Below are positions 9,321 through 18,759 of a DNA stretch of 64,000 nucleotides, one piece after another; the first letter of the stretch is position 1, and each line of letters starts with the position of its first letter. Below the pieces are notes generated by a model. It saw only the letters and a program-made list of their open reading frames with translations, had not been told where the DNA came from and did not search any database. The position numbers and the translations under genes are program-made. The stretch comes from Nonomuraea muscovyensis. GTDB taxonomy: Bacteria; Actinomycetota; Actinomycetes; Streptosporangiales; Streptosporangiaceae. The DNA is taken from the NCBI RefSeq assembly GCF_014207745.1, contig NZ_JACHJB010000002.1, positions 1,798,001 to 1,862,000 of the forward strand, written 5' to 3'.

Positions 9321-10623
9321 GCCCGTCTACGTCGTGATCGGCGGCGAGGCGGCCCGGGGCGTCTGCGGCTCACTGCTGGCGGTCGGCCACACCGTGCGCC
9401 ACCTCGTCCAGCCCACCGACAAGGACCTGCACGAGGCGCTGGGCCAGCACGTCGCGGGCGTGGCGATCCTGCTCGACGACGATGTGGAATCTCTGCGCTA
9501 TGCCCTCGCCGTGGAGCACATCCGCCCCAGCGTCATGCTGGTCGTCCAGATCTTCGACCGGACCGTCGCCGAACAACTGGTGCGGGTGGTGCCCAACTGC
9601 CGCGTCACGTCGCCGGCCGACGTCGCGGTGCCCGCCTTCCTGGCGGCCTGCGTGGCACCCGACCTGCTTGCCGTGACGCGGACGCCCTCCGGGCACGTCG
9701 CGGCCCGCTGGGACGGGAACACCGTCCGCCAGGAGCCCTACCGGCTGCCGCGCCCGCTGCGGCGGCGAGCGCGGATGGGCAGGGTCAAAGGCCAGTTGCG
9801 GCCGCACGACGGCAGCTCCCGCATCATGCTCGCGGGCCTGGCGGGGCTGCTCGCGGTGCTCTTCGCGGACTGGGCGTGGTCCGTGGCGGTGCACCGCAGA
9901 GCACCGATCGAGGCGCTGTTCGACGCGGTGCGCACCGTGTCGACCGTCGGACCGGCGTCCGCGCACGGCTCGGACGGCTACCTGCTGTTCGCCAGCGTGG
10001 CAATGATCATCACCATGGTCTTCACCGCCGTCTTCACCGCCGGCATGGTGGACCGGCTGCTGGCGCCCCGCTCGCTCGGCATCGTGGGCCCCCGGACCCT
10101 GCCCCGAGCCGGCCACGTGGTTGTGGTCGGTCTGGGGCAGGTGGGCCTGCGGCTGTGCACCCAGCTCCAGGATCTGGGTATCGGCGTGGTGGCGATCGAA
10201 CGAGATCCGGCCGCCCCCAACCTCCGGGTCGCCAGGGCACTCCGGGTACCCGTCCTCGTGGCCGACGCCGTGGACGCCTTCGTGCTCGCCAAGGTCCGCC
10301 TGCACGCCGCGCAGGCTCTGGTGGCCGTGGCCTCCGACGACCTGGAGAACATAGCGGTCTCCGTGGCGGCGCGGGCGATCGCGCCCGATCTCCGCGTGGT
10401 GATCAGAGCGGGCGATCACGACGCCATCAGGGAGACCCGCTCCTTGTTCCGGATCGGCCTGGTCCATGACCTCAACAGCATGAGCGCCGCGTTCACGAGC
10501 GCGAGTCTGCGCGGGTTACTGCCGCGGGGCGTGTTGGCACACGGCAGGCGACTCCTGCTTCAGCAGGAGGACGGCACGGTCACGCCGTGGCCACAGGCGG
10601 ATCGGTGCGGTCATGAACGCTGA
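9298..10623 (+). CDS. TrkA-N (RCK-like) NAD-binding protein with a membrane segment
   Basis: Seen: 441 aa from ATG 9298; a TTG at 9274 would add eight residues. The first 130 residues form a degenerate nucleotide-binding domain (VYVVIGGEAARGVCG). Then come about two hydrophobic segments (MLAGLAGLLAVLFADWAW; FASVAMIITMVFTAVFTAGM) flanking TVSTVGPASAHG, where K+ channels have T-x-G-Y-G. A second TrkA-N domain follows (HVVVVGLGQVGLRL). Known: such proteins gate K+ channels or transporters by binding NAD. The filter motif is not canonical, so channel activity is uncertain. The last 44 nt overlap the convergent LuxR gene. Confidence 0.75.
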   Translation: MTATSFPEPVYVVIGGEAARGVCGSLLAVGHTVRHLVQPTDKDLHEALGQHVAGVAILLDDDVESLRYALAVEHIRPSVMLVVQIFDRTVAEQLVRVVPNCRVTSPADVAVPAFLAACVAPDLLAVTRTPSGHVAARWDGNTVRQEPYRLPRPLRRRARMGRVKGQLRPHDGSSRIMLAGLAGLLAVLFADWAWSVAVHRRAPIEALFDAVRTVSTVGPASAHGSDGYLLFASVAMIITMVFTAVFTAGMVDRLLAPRSLGIVGPRTLPRAGHVVVVGLGQVGLRLCTQLQDLGIGVVAIERDPAAPNLRVARALRVPVLVADAVDAFVLAKVRLHAAQALVAVASDDLENIAVSVAARAIAPDLRVVIRAGDHDAIRETRSLFRIGLVHDLNSMSAAFTSASLRGLLPRGVLAHGRRLLLQQEDGTVTPWPQADRCGHER

Positions 10624-12901
10624 TCGGCCGCTGCGCGCGGGATCGCTCGGACATCCAGACGGCTATCTGAGCGCGGGACTTGAAGCCGAGCTTGGCCAGG
10701 ATGTGCTCGACGTGCGCCTCAGCGGTGCGCTGCGCGATCACCAGCGCGGCCGCGATCTCCTTGTTGCTCATGCCCCGCGCGACGAGCTCGGCGATCTCCG
10801 CTTCCCTCCGCGTCAAGGGCGACGGCTCCGCGGCCTCCGGCGCAGCGGCGTCCTCCCGCAGCGCCAGCTCGATCAGCGCGGCCAAGGAGAGCCCTGCGCC
10901 TTTGTGCACGGCATCGTCGAACGTCCTCGCGGGCAGGGCACGCCGCACCGCCTCCTCGCAGCGCGCGTGGTGGTCCGTCAGGTACCCGAAGAGCGGCCCG
11001 CCGATGGACTTCCACAGGTTTGCGACCGCCCCGAGCAGCCGGGCGGCGCGCTCGTTCTCTCCCTGCTCCGCGGTGATCCAGGCCATCACCTCCACGCACA
11101 TGGCGAGCCCGAGGCGGTCGTTGAACGGCCGCTTGAGCCGAATGCTCTCCAGCTGCAGAGCATGCGCCCCGGACGCGTCACCCACCCGCCAGGCGGCGAT
11201 GCCGGACACACACAGCGCGTACGACTTGAACCACAGCTCGCCGTGCGCATCACACACGGCCACGCAGTCGTCGAAGAGCGCGGCTGCCTGATCGTGGTCG
11301 CCGAGATACGACTGGGCCGTGGCCAGGTACATCTGCGAGATCGCCGCGCTCATGCGATCTCCGAGGTGCTCGTATCGCTTGCACGACGTGCCGAGCAGGA
11401 TCACGGCCCGGGGCAGATCCTGATCGATCAGCGCGCCCAGCCCCTCGACGTGCATGCTCATCGCGAGAGTACGAGCATCGTCCAAGCGACCGGCCAGCGC
11501 CCGGCCGTCCCGCAGCACCGGTCCAGCGGAGGCGAAATCGCTCTGCAGGATCGCCAGCCGGGCGTCCACGATCAACGCCTTGGCCCGCACCGCGGTGGGG
11601 GCGGTGTCCAGGGATAGCAGCAGGTCGAGCCAGCGCCGCCCTTCACGCAGCGAACTGGTCGCGATCCAGTAGTAGCAGAGAGCGGCGGCCATGCTCAGCC
11701 CGCTGCGAGCCTCATGCCGCTCGGTGACACAGAAGTCCAGGGCAACCCGGATGTTGCCCTGCTCGACGCGCAGCAGGGCGAACCACTCCGCCTGTCCGGG
11801 CCCGAACCATTCGGGCTCCGCCCGAGCCACCAGCCGGTGGAACCAGTCCCGGTGGCGGCGCCGCAGTTCCTCCTCTTGCCCGAGCTCGCGCAACCGTTCA
11901 CGGCCGTACTGTTTGATGGTCTCCAGCAGCCGGTATCGGACCCGGTGGGCGTGCTCCTCCCTGATCAGGATGGATTTGTCCACGAGGCCGGTCACCACGT
12001 CGATGACCTCCTCGGGCGAGATGCCATCCCCCGAACACACTTCTTCGGCGGCCTCCAGTTCGATGCCGTCGGCGAACACTGAGGCGCGGGCCCACAGCAA
12101 CTGCTCCTGCTTCGTGCACAGGGCATGGCTCCAGCCGATCATCTCCCGCAGTGTCTGCCGGCGTGGCAACGCGGTCCGCGAGCCGGTGGTCAGCAGTCCG
12201 AACCTGTCGTCCAGCCGCTCCAGCACCTGTGCCGGCGAAAGCACCCTCAGCCGAGCGCTCGCCAGCTCGATCGCCAACGGTATCCCGTCCAGGCGCGCGC
12301 AGATCAGCTCCACGGAACGGCGGTCGGCCCCGGTCAGCGTGAACCCCCGCAGCACGGTCTGGGCGCGCTCGGCGAACAACTGCACCGCCTCGTCGCTGGG
12401 CAGCGTGGGCACATGGAGCACCTGCTCGCCGGCGATGCCCAGCGTCTGGCGGCTCGTGGCGAGGATGCGCAGGTCCGGCAGGTGCCGTACGAGCCGGTCC
12501 GCCAGCTCGGCGCACTCGGAGATCACGTGCTCGCAGTTGTCCAGGAGCAGCAGCGCCTGCTTGCCGCGCAGATTCTCGACGAGCACCTGCAGCGCGGGCC
12601 GTGCGGAACGGTCCTGGATCTCCAGTGCCTCGCCCACCGCGTGCACGAGCAGTTCCGGAGTCTCCACCGCGGTCAGGTCGACCAGCCACACGCCGGCGGG
12701 GAAGGCCCGCCGGACCTCGTCGGCGAGCCGCATGGCCAGCCGGGTCTTGCCGACACCGCCCACGCCGGTGAGCGTCACCACTCGCGCGGCCGACAGCAGC
12801 CGCCTGGCCTCCGCCAGCTCGCGTCGCCGGCCGACGAAACTCGTCACCTCAGAGGGCGTCCCGCCGGCGGGGCATTCGGCATCCGGTGCTGTCTTGGCCA
12901 T
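10580..12901 (-). CDS. NB-ARC ATPase/LuxR-type transcriptional regulator
   Basis: Seen: 773 aa from ATG 12901, which has GAGG about 6 nt upstream; an in-frame ATG at 13021 would add 40 residues. P-loop GVGGVGKTRLA, Walker B-like ALLLLDNCEH, a TPR-like helical middle region, and a C-terminal LuxR HTH (LTRREAEIAELVARGMSNKE, AEAHVEHILAKLG). Known: AfsR/LuxR-type STAND regulators use nucleotide binding to switch on transcription. Inferred: it is divergent to the ornithine cyclodeaminase-family gene and is a candidate regulator of that operon. Its end overlaps the TrkA-like gene tail to tail. Confidence 0.88.
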   Translation of the reverse strand: MAKTAPDAECPAGGTPSEVTSFVGRRRELAEARRLLSAARVVTLTGVGGVGKTRLAMRLADEVRRAFPAGVWLVDLTAVETPELLVHAVGEALEIQDRSARPALQVLVENLRGKQALLLLDNCEHVISECAELADRLVRHLPDLRILATSRQTLGIAGEQVLHVPTLPSDEAVQLFAERAQTVLRGFTLTGADRRSVELICARLDGIPLAIELASARLRVLSPAQVLERLDDRFGLLTTGSRTALPRRQTLREMIGWSHALCTKQEQLLWARASVFADGIELEAAEEVCSGDGISPEEVIDVVTGLVDKSILIREEHAHRVRYRLLETIKQYGRERLRELGQEEELRRRHRDWFHRLVARAEPEWFGPGQAEWFALLRVEQGNIRVALDFCVTERHEARSGLSMAAALCYYWIATSSLREGRRWLDLLLSLDTAPTAVRAKALIVDARLAILQSDFASAGPVLRDGRALAGRLDDARTLAMSMHVEGLGALIDQDLPRAVILLGTSCKRYEHLGDRMSAAISQMYLATAQSYLGDHDQAAALFDDCVAVCDAHGELWFKSYALCVSGIAAWRVGDASGAHALQLESIRLKRPFNDRLGLAMCVEVMAWITAEQGENERAARLLGAVANLWKSIGGPLFGYLTDHHARCEEAVRRALPARTFDDAVHKGAGLSLAALIELALREDAAAPEAAEPSPLTRREAEIAELVARGMSNKEIAAALVIAQRTAEAHVEHILAKLGFKSRAQIAVWMSERSRAQRPISVHDRTDPPVATA

Positions 12902-12998
12902 CTGTCGCCTCGTCGTGTCGGTGTGGGGCGGTGCCCGGTGCGCTGCGCCGAATTCATCTCCTACACGATACGCAGAAGGCATCCAAAGCCCTAGCACG

Positions 12999-13050
12999 AC
13001 TTTAGTGATCTCGCGAGTCATGCCCTGCTCGAAAAGTTGGTCACTTTAGT
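12999..13050. promoter_or_regulatory. Direct repeat in divergent promoter region
   Basis: ACTTTAGT occurs at 12999-13006 and again at 13043-13050 in the same orientation, 44 bp apart. Both lie in the roughly 250-nt space between the divergent LuxR-type regulator and the ornithine cyclodeaminase-family gene. Being A/T-rich in a G/C-rich setting, they stand out as possible regulator half-sites or promoter elements. Confidence 0.3.
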
Positions 13051-13148
13051 TCTGTTCATGTGAGCCGCGAATTTTTCGGTTGAGTGGAATCGCTGCGTCT
13101 CCCAGAATCGAACGCACCGAGACCCCGATTGAACGCAGGGAGATCTAC

Positions 13149-14144
13149 ATGACCGGGACGGCGAGCAGGGCCGCCTTCGAGATCGTCAAGGGAGTTCGTG
13201 AGATTCTCACGCTCACCGAGGCCGAGGTCGAGGAGAACCTCGATCCCCAGGAGTTGCTGGACGGCCTGGAGGACGGATTCCGGGGGCTCGAACTGGGCGA
13301 GGTCCAGTCGCCTTTCCGGCCGGAGCTGACCGTTCCGGGCAAGGGGTTCTCCTTGGCCATGTCGGCCTGGCAGCCGGGTTGGCAGATGTGCGTGAAAGTG
13401 GTGAACGTCTTCGACGGAAACCTCGATCTCGGACTGCCCAACCACCTCGCCATGATTAACCTTTTCGACCCGGAGACCGGGGCGACGACGTGCGTCATGG
13501 ACGGGACCTACATCACCGGGATTCGCACCGCGGCGTCCGCGGTGCTGTCCGCGCGGCTGCTGGCCCGGCGCGACGCGCGGGTCGCCACGATCGTCGGCGC
13601 GGGCGTCCAGGCTCGCGAGCACTTGCGGTTGCTGCCCCTGATCCGGGCATTCGACCGCATCAACGTGTGCTCGCTCCACGTCGACGAGGCGGAGCGGCTG
13701 GCCGCCCGCGACGACATCGCTCACGCCTGGGCGGACCTGGAGGCTGCCGTGCGCGAATCGGACGTGGTCTGCCTGGCCACGCACGCGGCCGCGCCGGTGA
13801 TCGATCCGGACTGGCTCAAGCCCGGCGCGCATGTGTCCTCCGTCGGGTACTTCCCGCCGGAGGGCGAACTGCCCCGCGAACTAGCGCAGCGGCATCGCCT
13901 GTTCGTGGAGTCACTCGACGCCTTCGAACCGGTGCCGATCGGGTGCTCCGAGCTCTCCACCGCCGATCCCGGCAAGGCCACGACGCTGGGTGCGGTCGTC
14001 CTCGACCCACGAGCGGGCAGGCGGGACGACCGTGAGATCACCGTGTACAAGGCCATGGGGATCGGCATGGAGGACATGGTCGCGGCCAACCTCGTCTACC
14101 GTCGCGCGCTGCGCGACGGTGTCGGCGGGGTCATGGCGTGGTAG
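13149..14144 (+). CDS. Ornithine cyclodeaminase/mu-crystallin family enzyme
   Basis: Seen: 331 aa. AGGGAG lies 5 nt before the ATG. A substrate-side Lys sits in WQMCVKVVN, the conserved CVMDGTYITGIRTAA follows, and the NAD-binding loop is TIVGAGVQAREHL. Known: the family includes ornithine and lysine cyclodeaminases (lysine to pipecolate plus NH3) and ketimine reductases acting on piperideine-2-carboxylate. Inferred: paired with an ALDH7-type dehydrogenase and an importer, a lysine/pipecolate substrate is more likely than ornithine, but arginine-related routes are not excluded. First gene of a tight run of seven genes plus a LysR gene. Confidence 0.83.
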   Translation: MTGTASRAAFEIVKGVREILTLTEAEVEENLDPQELLDGLEDGFRGLELGEVQSPFRPELTVPGKGFSLAMSAWQPGWQMCVKVVNVFDGNLDLGLPNHLAMINLFDPETGATTCVMDGTYITGIRTAASAVLSARLLARRDARVATIVGAGVQAREHLRLLPLIRAFDRINVCSLHVDEAERLAARDDIAHAWADLEAAVRESDVVCLATHAAAPVIDPDWLKPGAHVSSVGYFPPEGELPRELAQRHRLFVESLDAFEPVPIGCSELSTADPGKATTLGAVVLDPRAGRRDDREITVYKAMGIGMEDMVAANLVYRRALRDGVGGVMAW

Positions 14145-14166
14145 CGAGCGGAACCGGAGTCTGGCC

Positions 14167-15717
14167 GTGACATCACCATCCCCGACGTCCCTTCACCCGC
14201 GCTCCAGCGAGGACCTGCGCCATCTGGCCCGGGCATGCCTGCAGCGGTGCGGCGTCGCCATCGACACCTCCGCCCGCAGCACTGTCACGGCCCGCACGCC
14301 GGTGACGGGGGACGAGCTGTTCGACATCCCGGCCGCGGACGCCGCGGCCGTCGGAGCCGCCGTTCAGGCCGCCCACGAAGCCTTCCTGCGGTGGCGGACC
14401 GTGCCCGCCCCAGAGCGGGGACGGCTGGTCAAGCGGTTCGGCGAGCTGGTCGAGCTGCACAGGCACGACCTGGCCGAGCTGATCATGATCGAGGTCGGCA
14501 AGATCCGCTCCGAGGCGCTCGGCGAAGTACAGGAGATGATCGACGTCTGCGACTTCGCCGTCGGCCTCTCGCGCCGCCTGGAGGGGCGCACCATGCCCTC
14601 CGAGCGACCGGGACACCGGCTCATGGAGACCTGGCATCCGCTGGGCGTCGTCGCGGTCATCTCCGCGTTCAACTTCCCGGCCGCCGTCTGGGCGTGGAAC
14701 GCCGCGATCGCGCTCGTCTGCGGTGACACGGTCGTGTGGAAGCCGTCACCGATGACAAGCCTGACCGCGCTCGCCTGCTCGGCCCTGCTGGAGCGCGCCG
14801 CCGCCGAGTGCGACATGCCCTCCGAGATCAACCGGCTGGTCATCTGCGACGTGCCGGCGGCCGGAATCCTGCTCGACAGCCCGCTGGTCCCCCTGGTGAG
14901 CGCGACCGGATCCGAGCGCATGGGCGCCGAGATCGCCCCGCGCATCGCCCGGCGCTTCGGACGCTCGATCCTCGAACTCGGCGGCAACAACGCCGCGGTG
15001 GTGGCGCCGTCGGCCGACCTGGACCTCGCCGTCCGGGGTATCGCCTTCGCGGCGGTCGGGACGGCGGGCCAGCGCTGTACCACCATGCGACGGGTGATCG
15101 CCCACGAGTCGGTGGTGGACGAGCTCGTCGAGCGACTCGACGCGGCTTACGCGAAGCTTGTGGTCGGCGATCCGTTCGACGAGGCCACGCTGGTGGGGCC
15201 GCTCATCGACGGCACCGCGTTCGGCGCGATGCGCCGAGCGGTGGACCGCGCCGTCCGAGACGGCGGCACCGTCGTCACGGGCGGCACCAGGGTTGACCGG
15301 GAAGGCGCTCCGCAGGCGTACTACGCCCGGCCGGCCATCGTCCGCATGCCCGGCCAGAGCGACATCGTGCGCCAGGAGACCTTCGCCCCGCTCCTGTACG
15401 TCATGACGTACGACTCCTTCGAGGAGGCCGTACGGCTGCACAACGCGGTACCCCAGGGCCTGTCGTCGTCGATCTTCACTCTGGACCAGCGCGAGGCCGA
15501 GAGCTTCCTCGCCGCCGACGGCTCCGACTGCGGCATCGTCAACGTGAACATCGGCACCTCCGGCGCGGAGATCGGCGGCGCGTTCGGCGGCGAGAAGAGC
15601 ACGGGAGGCGGCAGGGAGTCCGGCTCCGACGCCTGGCGCGGCTACATGCGCCGCGCGACCAACACCATCAACTACTCCTCCGCACTGCCACTGGCACAAG
15701 GCGTCGCATTCGTCTAA
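14167..15717 (+). CDS. ALDH7-type aldehyde dehydrogenase, probable aminoadipate semialdehyde dehydrogenase
   Basis: Seen: 516 aa from a GTG with GGAG 7 nt upstream. The general-base region is ILELGGNNAAVVAP, the catalytic Cys lies in GTAGQRCTTMRR, and the C-terminal signature GGAFGGEKSTGGGRESGSDA is followed by MRRATNTINYS. Known: that C-terminal signature is typical of ALDH7 (antiquitin, AmaB), which oxidises 2-aminoadipate 6-semialdehyde (or its cyclic form, piperideine-6-carboxylate) to 2-aminoadipate. Inferred: the same step in this operon. Other semialdehydes are possible. It lies 22 nt after the previous gene and 20 nt before the binding-protein gene. Confidence 0.87.
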   Translation: MTSPSPTSLHPRSSEDLRHLARACLQRCGVAIDTSARSTVTARTPVTGDELFDIPAADAAAVGAAVQAAHEAFLRWRTVPAPERGRLVKRFGELVELHRHDLAELIMIEVGKIRSEALGEVQEMIDVCDFAVGLSRRLEGRTMPSERPGHRLMETWHPLGVVAVISAFNFPAAVWAWNAAIALVCGDTVVWKPSPMTSLTALACSALLERAAAECDMPSEINRLVICDVPAAGILLDSPLVPLVSATGSERMGAEIAPRIARRFGRSILELGGNNAAVVAPSADLDLAVRGIAFAAVGTAGQRCTTMRRVIAHESVVDELVERLDAAYAKLVVGDPFDEATLVGPLIDGTAFGAMRRAVDRAVRDGGTVVTGGTRVDREGAPQAYYARPAIVRMPGQSDIVRQETFAPLLYVMTYDSFEEAVRLHNAVPQGLSSSIFTLDQREAESFLAADGSDCGIVNVNIGTSGAEIGGAFGGEKSTGGGRESGSDAWRGYMRRATNTINYSSALPLAQGVAFV

Positions 15718-15737
15718 CAGAAGAAAGGAGGAATCGC

Positions 15738-16886
15738 ATGCGTGCCATTCCTCTGAAGTCAATCGCGGCGGTCGCCGCCCTCGGCCTCCTGGCCTCCGGT
15801 TGCGGTCAGGGCCTGCTCGGCCAGGAATCCGGGGGCGAGCAGCACGGCCCCATCGTCCTGGGCATGCTCATTCCGCAGTCGGGCAGCGAAGCCTCGATCG
15901 GGCCGTACATGAGCAACGCGGCCCGGCTGGCGGTTGACGAGATCAACGCCAAGGGCGGCGTGCTGGGCCGCAAGCTGGAGCTGAAGACCGCCGACGACGC
16001 CTGCGACGCCCAATCGGCCACGGCCGCCGCCAACAAGCTCGTCACCGAGGGCGTGCACGTGTCCGTGGGCGGCTACTGCTCAGGAGCGACGCTGCCCACG
16101 CTGCCCATCTTCGGCAAGGCGACCATCCCGATGATCATTCCGGCGGCGAACTCGCAGGAACTGGTCGACCAGAAGCTCGAGCACGTCTTCATGATCAACG
16201 GTACCGGCGCGCAGCAGGCCGAGGCCGCGCAGAAGTGGATCGCCGGGCAGGGCGGTCAGCGTGTCGCGCTGATGCACGACAACACCAGCTACTCCAAGGA
16301 CATCGCGCTGCGCACCCAATCGAGTCTCGGAGCGGCGGCGGTCACCGTCGAGGCGGTGACGCCGAAGGAGAGCGACTACAGCGCCAACATCACCAACGTG
16401 CTGGCCAAGAAGCCCGACTTCGTCTACTGGACCGGCTACTTCCAGGAGGGCGGCTTGATCGTCCGCCAGCTGCGGCAGGCCGGCTACAAGGGTTCGATCA
16501 TGGTCGGTGACGGATCGGTGTCGCCGAAGCTGGCCGAGATCGCCGGCGGCGAGGCGGCCGAGGGCGTTTACGCCACCATGACCCAGACGCCCGACACCCT
16601 GGAGGGTGCGAAGGGCTGGATCGAGGCATACAAGAAGAAGTTCAACGCCGAGCCCGGGCCGTACTCCAATCAGGCCTACGACGCGGTCCGGCTGGCGGCC
16701 GAGGCGGTGGGCAGGGCGGGCGGCACCGACGGCGCGAAAGTGATCGCCGCGCTGGAGGCGATCGACGGGTTCCCCATGTTCTCCGGGCCGCTGAAGTTCA
16801 CGCCGGAGCACACGCTGGCCGGCGGCGGGTTCCAGATTCTCGTGGTCAAGGACGGCGCCTTCGCCCTGCAGGATTCGCTGTCATGA
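15738..16886 (+). CDS. Branched-chain-type ABC transporter substrate-binding lipoprotein
   Basis: Seen: 382 aa, start with AAAGGAGG upstream. Lipoprotein signal peptide with lipobox LASGC (Cys about residue 23), then a periplasmic-binding fold (VLGMLIPQSGSEASIGPYM, ITNVLAKKPDFVYWTGY). Known: family 6 (LivJ-like) receptors bind amino acids or small carboxylates for HAAT importers. Inferred: it captures the substrate degraded by the neighbouring enzymes, possibly lysine or pipecolate. The ligand cannot be read from the sequence. The stop overlaps the next start by 4 nt. Confidence 0.9.
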   Translation: MRAIPLKSIAAVAALGLLASGCGQGLLGQESGGEQHGPIVLGMLIPQSGSEASIGPYMSNAARLAVDEINAKGGVLGRKLELKTADDACDAQSATAAANKLVTEGVHVSVGGYCSGATLPTLPIFGKATIPMIIPAANSQELVDQKLEHVFMINGTGAQQAEAAQKWIAGQGGQRVALMHDNTSYSKDIALRTQSSLGAAAVTVEAVTPKESDYSANITNVLAKKPDFVYWTGYFQEGGLIVRQLRQAGYKGSIMVGDGSVSPKLAEIAGGEAAEGVYATMTQTPDTLEGAKGWIEAYKKKFNAEPGPYSNQAYDAVRLAAEAVGRAGGTDGAKVIAALEAIDGFPMFSGPLKFTPEHTLAGGGFQILVVKDGAFALQDSLS

Positions 16887-17776
16887 CGCAGCTCGTCTGG
16901 AACGGTCTGTTCGTCGGCTCGTTCTACACCCTGGTGGCGTTGGGCTACAGCATGGTGTACGGGATCATCAAGCTGCTCAACTTCGCCCACGGCGACCTGT
17001 ACATGCTGAGCGCGTTCACCGGTTTCGCGATCCTCGGCGCGTTCGGGGGCGTACCCGCCTCGATGGGGCTGCTGGCGCTGCTGGCCGTGCTGCTGGTGAC
17101 CATGGTCGCCTCCGGCCTGGCCGGGGTGGCGCTGGAACGCATCGCCTACCGGCCGCTGCGCCGGGCACCCCGGCTGTCCCTGCTGATCACCGCGGTCGGC
17201 GCGTCCTTCGCGGTGGAGTACGGGATGCGCGCGGTGGCCGGAGCCGATCCGCAGGTGTACCCGGTGCGGCTGGGCGGCACGGCGATCGAGGTGTTCGGCG
17301 CCCGGCTCACCCTGCAGCAGCTGGTGCTGGTGGGGGCGGCCGTGGCGCTGATGGCCGGGCTGAACCTGCTGGTCACCCGCACCCGCGAGGGCCGGGCCAT
17401 GCGGGCCATCGCGCTGGATCCGCGGACCAGCTCGCTGATGGGCATCGACGTGGACGCGGTGATCTCCCGCACCTTCTTCCTCGGCTCGGCGCTGGCCGGA
17501 GCGGCAGGCGTGATGGCCGGCGCCTACTACGGGAAGATCGACTTCCTGATGGGGTTTCTGATCGGGTTGAAGGCGTTCACCGCCGCGGTCATCGGCGGTA
17601 TCGGCAACATCCCCGGCACCATGCTGGGCGGTCTGCTGCTGGGCCTGCTGGAGTCGTTCGGCACGTTCTGGCTCGGAGGCGAGTGGCGGGACGTGTTCAC
17701 GTTCGGAGTGCTGATCCTGTTCCTGACGGTGCGGCCGACCGGGCTGCTCGGTGAACGCGTCACGGAGCGAGTATGA
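16883..17776 (+). CDS. Branched-chain-type ABC transporter permease, LivH family
   Basis: Seen: 297 aa, about eight hydrophobic segments. LivH signatures are GYSMVYGIIKLLNFAHGD near the N-terminus and the cytoplasmic loop LDPRTSSLMGIDVDAVI followed by TAAVIGGIGNIPGTMLGG. Known: LivH pairs with LivM to form the membrane channel of HAAT importers. Both ends overlap neighbouring genes by 4 nt, so expression is coupled across the importer. No odd features. Confidence 0.92.
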   Translation: MTQLVWNGLFVGSFYTLVALGYSMVYGIIKLLNFAHGDLYMLSAFTGFAILGAFGGVPASMGLLALLAVLLVTMVASGLAGVALERIAYRPLRRAPRLSLLITAVGASFAVEYGMRAVAGADPQVYPVRLGGTAIEVFGARLTLQQLVLVGAAVALMAGLNLLVTRTREGRAMRAIALDPRTSSLMGIDVDAVISRTFFLGSALAGAAGVMAGAYYGKIDFLMGFLIGLKAFTAAVIGGIGNIPGTMLGGLLLGLLESFGTFWLGGEWRDVFTFGVLILFLTVRPTGLLGERVTERV

Positions 17777-18759
17777 CGACGGCCGATCAGAGCAAAACCG
17801 GGACCGAGCCGCGTCCCCCGGGAACGGGCAGGACCCCTGGCCGCGCCTCGAAGCTGTTGGGCAACAATCGAGTCGGGCTGGCCGGCCTGCTGATCGCGCT
17901 GGCGGCGCCGTTCGTGAACGCCAGCCCGTACGCGCTGGCGGTGATGACCAGCACGGTGATCTTCGTGATGCTGGCGGCCGGGCTGAACATCGTGGTCGGC
18001 TACTGCGGGCTGCTGGATCTGGGATACGTAGCCTTCTTCGCCGTCGGCGCCTACACCAGCGGCGTGCTGGCCACCCGACTCGAGTTGCCGCTGGTGGCCA
18101 CCGTGCCGGTGGTGCTGGTGGTCACCGTGATCGCCGGGATCGTCATCGGCGCCCCGACGCTGCGGCTGCGCAGCGACTACCTGGCCATCGTGACGCTGGG
18201 CTTCGGCGAGATCATCCGCATCTCTGCCAACAACCTCGACATCACCGGAGGCCCGTCCGGCATCTACGGCATCCCGCCGCTGACCACCAGCCCGGTGGTC
18301 TTCTACTACCTGACTGTGGCCGTGGTCGCCCTGGCCGTGCTCGGCGCGGCCCGGCTCGGCCGCTCCCGGCTGGGGCGCGCCTGGCGGTTCGTCCGCGAGG
18401 ACGAGGACGCCGCCGAGGCCATGGGCGTGCACACCTACCGCATCAAGCTGGCCGCCTACATCGCCGGCGCAGTCTGGGGCGGCCTGGCCGGCGTGCTGTT
18501 CGCCTCCCAGCTGTCGGCCATCTCCCCCAACAGCTTCACCTTCCTGCAGTCAGCGCTGGTGCTCATGGCCGTGGTCCTGGGCGGCATGGGCTCGGTCCCG
18601 GGCGTCGTCGTCGGCGCCATCGTGATCAGCCTGCTCCCGGAGATCCTGCGCGACCTGGCCGACTACCGCTTCTTCCTGTTCGGCGTCCTGCTCATCGTCT
18701 TCATGCTGGCACGGCCCCAGGGCTTGTGGCCCGCCCGATCCAAGGAGCCGCTCACATGA
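17773..18759 (+). CDS. Branched-chain-type ABC transporter permease, LivM family
   Basis: Seen: 328 aa. A polar, Pro/Arg-rich N-terminal tail of about 40 residues precedes the membrane segments. LivM signatures include GLNIVVGYCGLLDLGYVAFF, LTLGFGEIIR-like VTLGFGEIIRISANN, and VVLGGMGSVPGVVVGA. Known: second permease subunit of HAAT importers. Inferred: forms the pore with the LivH-type partner encoded just upstream. It overlaps its neighbours by 4 nt at each end. Confidence 0.92.
   Translation: MTTADQSKTGTEPRPPGTGRTPGRASKLLGNNRVGLAGLLIALAAPFVNASPYALAVMTSTVIFVMLAAGLNIVVGYCGLLDLGYVAFFAVGAYTSGVLATRLELPLVATVPVVLVVTVIAGIVIGAPTLRLRSDYLAIVTLGFGEIIRISANNLDITGGPSGIYGIPPLTTSPVVFYYLTVAVVALAVLGAARLGRSRLGRAWRFVREDEDAAEAMGVHTYRIKLAAYIAGAVWGGLAGVLFASQLSAISPNSFTFLQSALVLMAVVLGGMGSVPGVVVGAIVISLLPEILRDLADYRFFLFGVLLIVFMLARPQGLWPARSKEPLT

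Noticed and set aside
12902..13148. Lysine riboswitch upstream of the catabolic/importer operon
   Set aside because: The leader before the cyclodeaminase gene is too short and shows no multi-helix junction or conserved lysine-aptamer elements that I can recognise.
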